Source of the DNA: Bacillota bacterium
GTDB taxonomy: Bacteria; Bacillota; Clostridia; Lachnospirales; Cellulosilyticaceae
Direction: 5' to 3'
NCBI GenBank assembly: GCA_023436395.1
Contig: JAEZJJ010000033.1
Coordinates: 124,001 to 188,000 of the forward strand
DNA length: 64,000 nucleotides
Part shown: positions 61,628 through 64,000 of the stretch, one piece after another
How positions within the stretch are numbered: the first letter of the stretch is position 1
Layout of the letters: each line of letters opens with the position of its first letter
Program-made: the position numbers and the translations under genes
The notes under the pieces: generated by a model
Databases searched by the model: none
What the model was told of the DNA's origin: nothing
What the model saw: the letters and a program-made list of their open reading frames with translations, nothing else

Positions 61628-62926
61628 GTGGCAGCATCAATGCTACAAGAAAATAAGATGATAACCTCTACGTTAGGTATTTCTTATCAGATATTAAGAC
61701 TCTTAGGAAGTGGAGGACAAGGAGAAGTTTATGAGGTGGCAGCAGGAAATAAGCATTATGCACTTAAGTGGTATTATCCTCATATGGCAACTCATGAGCA
61801 AGAGGTAATACTCAAATATCTTGTACAGAATGGAAGACCAGATGAACGTTTCTTATGGCCTATAGATTTTATTAGAGTAGAAGAGAGCTGTGGTTATATT
61901 ATGGCACTTAGACCTAGTGGTTATAAGAGTATTGTAGACTTGATGAAGCGTAAGGCAGAACCTACGTTTAAAGCCCTATGTAAGGCAGGGTATGAGCTTG
62001 CAGATTGTTTCCAGAAGCTTCATTCTATGGGATATAGCTATTGTGATATTTCTTTTGGTAATACTTTCATGAGGCCAGATACAGGTGAAATATTAATATG
62101 TGATAATGATAATGTTGTCATTAATGGTACAGCAAGAGCTAGTGTACAAGGAACTTTGGGTTTTATGGCCCCGGAGATTGTTAGAGGAGAAAAAGGGCCA
62201 ACTACGGAAACAGATTTATTTTCTTTAGCTGTTTTATTATTTTATATGTTTATGTTGCATCATCCTTTAGAAGGAGCTACAGAAGCTAGTATTAAGTGTT
62301 TTGATTTTAAGGCAAAACAGCAACTTTATGGTCAGAAGCCAGTTTTTATTTGGGATCCTATGGATTGTTCTAATAGGCCAATAGCTGGATATCAAGAGAA
62401 TGCGATTATCTATTGGCATTTATATCCTCAATATATCAAAGAACTTTTCATAAATGCTTTTACAGAAGGAATGCATTATCCTAATAAACGTATAGTAGAA
62501 AATCAATGGAAAAGAGCTTTTATAAGATTAGAAGATAGTATTGTTTATTGTAATCATTGTGGTGCTGAGAACTTTTATGAAGATCAAAGTCATATAGGAG
62601 CAAGTACAATTTGTTGGTGTTGTAATCAAGTAGTTGGGGCTAGTGTAGTACTTATCTTAGGAGAAAGACTCATTGTATTAAATAAAGATACGGTAATATA
62701 TGAACATCATTTTCATCAAGATTTTGATTTTACACCTATTGCTGCTGTATCAAGACATCCTCTGGAACACCATAAATGGGGAATACAAAATAGAGGAAGT
62801 AAGAGTTGGCATGTTAAAACTTTAGATGGAGCTATGAGAGTAGTAGATCCAGGTAAAAGTGTGACGTTATTAGCAGGAACGGTTATTGATTTTGGAATAG
62901 GGAATATACTAGGAATAATTAAATAA
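61628..62926 (+). CDS. Serine/threonine protein kinase-like protein with zinc ribbon
   Basis: A 432-residue protein starting at a GTG behind TAGGAGGG. Residues ~18-270 are a protein-kinase domain: glycine loop LGSGGQGEV (27-34), lysine in HYALKWY (K47), catalytic Asp D140 in SYCDISFGNTF (YCD for the usual HRD), metal-site Asp D159 in ICDNDN (DND for DFG) and FMAPEIV. A zinc ribbon follows (C308, C311, C329, C332), and then a beta-rich C-terminal domain. With the next two genes it forms a kinase/VWA/PP2C set like the TerY-P triads. Activity is likely but the atypical loop residues leave it open. Confidence 0.88.
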   Translation: MAASMLQENKMITSTLGISYQILRLLGSGGQGEVYEVAAGNKHYALKWYYPHMATHEQEVILKYLVQNGRPDERFLWPIDFIRVEESCGYIMALRPSGYKSIVDLMKRKAEPTFKALCKAGYELADCFQKLHSMGYSYCDISFGNTFMRPDTGEILICDNDNVVINGTARASVQGTLGFMAPEIVRGEKGPTTETDLFSLAVLLFYMFMLHHPLEGATEASIKCFDFKAKQQLYGQKPVFIWDPMDCSNRPIAGYQENAIIYWHLYPQYIKELFINAFTEGMHYPNKRIVENQWKRAFIRLEDSIVYCNHCGAENFYEDQSHIGASTICWCCNQVVGASVVLILGERLIVLNKDTVIYEHHFHQDFDFTPIAAVSRHPLEHHKWGIQNRGSKSWHVKTLDGAMRVVDPGKSVTLLAGTVIDFGIGNILGIIK

Positions 62927-62954
62927 TAAAAATAAAAAGAGAGTGAGAGGAGGA

Positions 62955-62979
62955 TTTAGTAAAGTATAACTTTACTAAA
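62955..62979 (+). promoter_or_regulatory. Hairpin between ribosome site and VWA start
   Basis: A perfect 11-bp stem, TTTAGTAAAGT (62955-62965) and ACTTTACTAAA (62969-62979), with a three-base loop. A strong AGGAGG (62948-62953) lies just before it and the VWA ATG (62987) 7 bases after. Folding would leave about 8 unpaired bases between the two. Confidence 0.6.
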
Positions 62980-62986
62980 AAAGAAG

Positions 62987-63694
62987 ATGATAGAAGGATT
63001 AAAAAGACCAGGTGGAGAAATGGCAGCTAGGCCGTTACATTTTATATGGTTAGTAGATTGTTCAGGTTCGATGATAGGTGAAAAAATACAATCTCTTAAT
63101 TATGCAATTAAGCAAGCTATTCCTGATATGCAGGCAGCAGCTGAGGAAAACCCAAATGCACAGCTTTATGTGCGAGCTATTACCTTTTCAGAAGGAGCAA
63201 ATTGGCATATTGCATCCCCTACTCCTGTGCAGGATTTTGAATGGTTAGATGTAGAAGCGGGTGGATTAACAGATTTAGGAAAGGCGCTAGAATTAGTGGC
63301 TACTCAGTTAGAAATGCCACCTATGCCGGAACGTGCTTTGCCTCCTGTACTGGTGTTGCTTTCAGATGGACAACCTACAGATATGTATGAGAAGGCACTT
63401 AACCAACTTTTAAGTTTACCCTGGGGAAAAAAGGCTGTAAAATTAGCTATTGCTATAGGTAGTGATGCGGATAAAGAAGTATTAGCACGGTTTATAGATC
63501 ATCCAGAAATACCAGTTTTAGAAGCTAACAATCCAGCAGCACTTGTGAAATATATAAAATGGGCTTCTACAGTGACTAAGCAAGTATCTATGCCTCATAG
63601 TCAAGTGACTAAGGAAGAAGGCGTAGGTAGTGTACCTATAGATTTAGGAACACTACCTATTATTCAGGCAGACACTGAACTTGATGTGTGGTAA
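62987..63694 (+). CDS. TerY-like von Willebrand factor A-domain protein
   Basis: A 235-residue cytoplasmic protein that is nearly all one VWA domain. The metal-ion-dependent adhesion site is complete: WLVDCSGSM (DxSxS), the threonine in GGLTDLGKAL and the aspartate in LLSDGQPTD. Such proteins, between a kinase and a PP2C phosphatase, occur in TerY-P triads tied to stress and defence gene clusters. The ATG at 62987 gives the LKRPGG N terminus usual in the family; an ATG at 63020 is possible. The next gene starts 5 bases after the stop. Confidence 0.9.
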   Translation: MIEGLKRPGGEMAARPLHFIWLVDCSGSMIGEKIQSLNYAIKQAIPDMQAAAEENPNAQLYVRAITFSEGANWHIASPTPVQDFEWLDVEAGGLTDLGKALELVATQLEMPPMPERALPPVLVLLSDGQPTDMYEKALNQLLSLPWGKKAVKLAIAIGSDADKEVLARFIDHPEIPVLEANNPAALVKYIKWASTVTKQVSMPHSQVTKEEGVGSVPIDLGTLPIIQADTELDVW

Positions 63695-63699
63695 ATGTT

Positions 63700-64000
63700 A
63701 TGGAGTGGAAAATAATCAAAGCATGTGAGACAGGAGTATCCCATATAATGAGACAACTACCTTGTCAAGATGCCATTAAAACTAATTTTTTTTCCCAAGA
63801 AAGCTTTATCTGTGCCATAGCTGATGGACATGGAAGTACAACTTGCCCTTATAGTGATGAAGGAGCTCAGATTGCAGTTACTATTAGTTTATCTATTATA
63901 GAAACACTTATATGGCAGAATGAAGAAACTTCTTTATATGAGCTTTTACAAAGTATTAAAGAAATACAGTTGCCTAAATGGGTCGAGAAGGAATGGAAAG
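63700..64000 (+). CDS. PP2C-like protein phosphatase, N-terminal part (runs off window)
   Basis: An open frame of 100 codons from the ATG at 63700 to the window end. It begins MEWKIIKACETGVSH and has PCQDAI followed by CAIADGHGSTT, the first conserved metal-binding motif of PP2C phosphatases. It sits directly after the VWA gene, so phosphatase, VWA protein and kinase are co-transcribed. An ATG at 63695 is in another frame and stops at once. The remainder and the metal-binding aspartates further on are outside the window. Confidence 0.85.
   Translation, partial: MEWKIIKACETGVSHIMRQLPCQDAIKTNFFSQESFICAIADGHGSTTCPYSDEGAQIAVTISLSIIETLIWQNEETSLYELLQSIKEIQLPKWVEKEWK

Overview
The window is a low-GC, AT-rich chromosomal stretch from an endospore-forming member of the Clostridia. 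The evidence for that placement is a full spoVA set, PolC, separate secD and secF genes, hemZ, a T-box before asnS, and strong AGGAGG-type ribosome sites. An intracellular cellobiose phosphorylase and the general gene style would fit a cellulolytic Lachnospirales organism such as Cellulosilyticum, but that is a guess from content, not a match.

Layout. 1-4.2 kb: the end of pyruvate kinase, then a KtrB/KtrA potassium uptake pair overlapping a SpoU rRNA methyltransferase. 4.3-7.3 kb: a zinc-ribbon membrane protein, an asparagine T-box leader with asnS, and a small lipoprotein. 7.3-9.4 kb: an overlapping ATPase + TOPRIM (DUF4435-like) pair that resembles the PARIS anti-phage system. 9.5-15 kb: a GH94 cellobiose phosphorylase, a membrane protein, two tandem HAD phosphatases and a GNAT protein. 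15.3-22.1 kb: a heterodimeric ABC exporter, an ABC-F protein and a PHP-domain phosphatase. 22.2-35.7 kb: housekeeping genes reminiscent of the Bacillus yrzE-secDF-apt-relA-dtd neighbourhood (TIGR04086-like, secD, secF, tRNA-Lys, thioredoxin, tcdA, S1 protein, apt, relA, dtd, a metallo-beta-lactamase, hemZ). 35.8-38.9 kb: the spoVAA-AB-AC-AD-AE operon, preceded by an overlapping 58-codon membrane microprotein gene. 39.2-44.2 kb: an Lrp regulator with aminotransferase, a Fur-family regulator, acetyltransferase, hemerythrin, TraX-like and polysaccharide deacetylase genes. 44.4-52.2 kb: an unusually long PBP2-type transpeptidase, then PolC.

52.3-64 kb is the most accessory-like part. It holds a degenerate-GGDEF/intact-EAL c-di-GMP phosphodiesterase, an overlapping McrB/McrC-like pair whose McrC appears to have lost its catalytic residues, a metallophosphoesterase, an HD-GYP phosphodiesterase, tRNA-Ala with a truncated MATE transporter beside it, and finally a protein kinase, a VWA protein and the start of a PP2C phosphatase (a TerY-P-like signalling triad cut by the window end).

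The leading candidates for unusual biology are the PARIS-like pair, the catalytically altered McrBC-like pair, the kinase/VWA/PP2C triad (including a hairpin that could bring a distant ribosome site next to the VWA start), the PBP2 insertions and the spoVA leader microprotein. All function calls come from reading motifs in the sequence. No database search was run.
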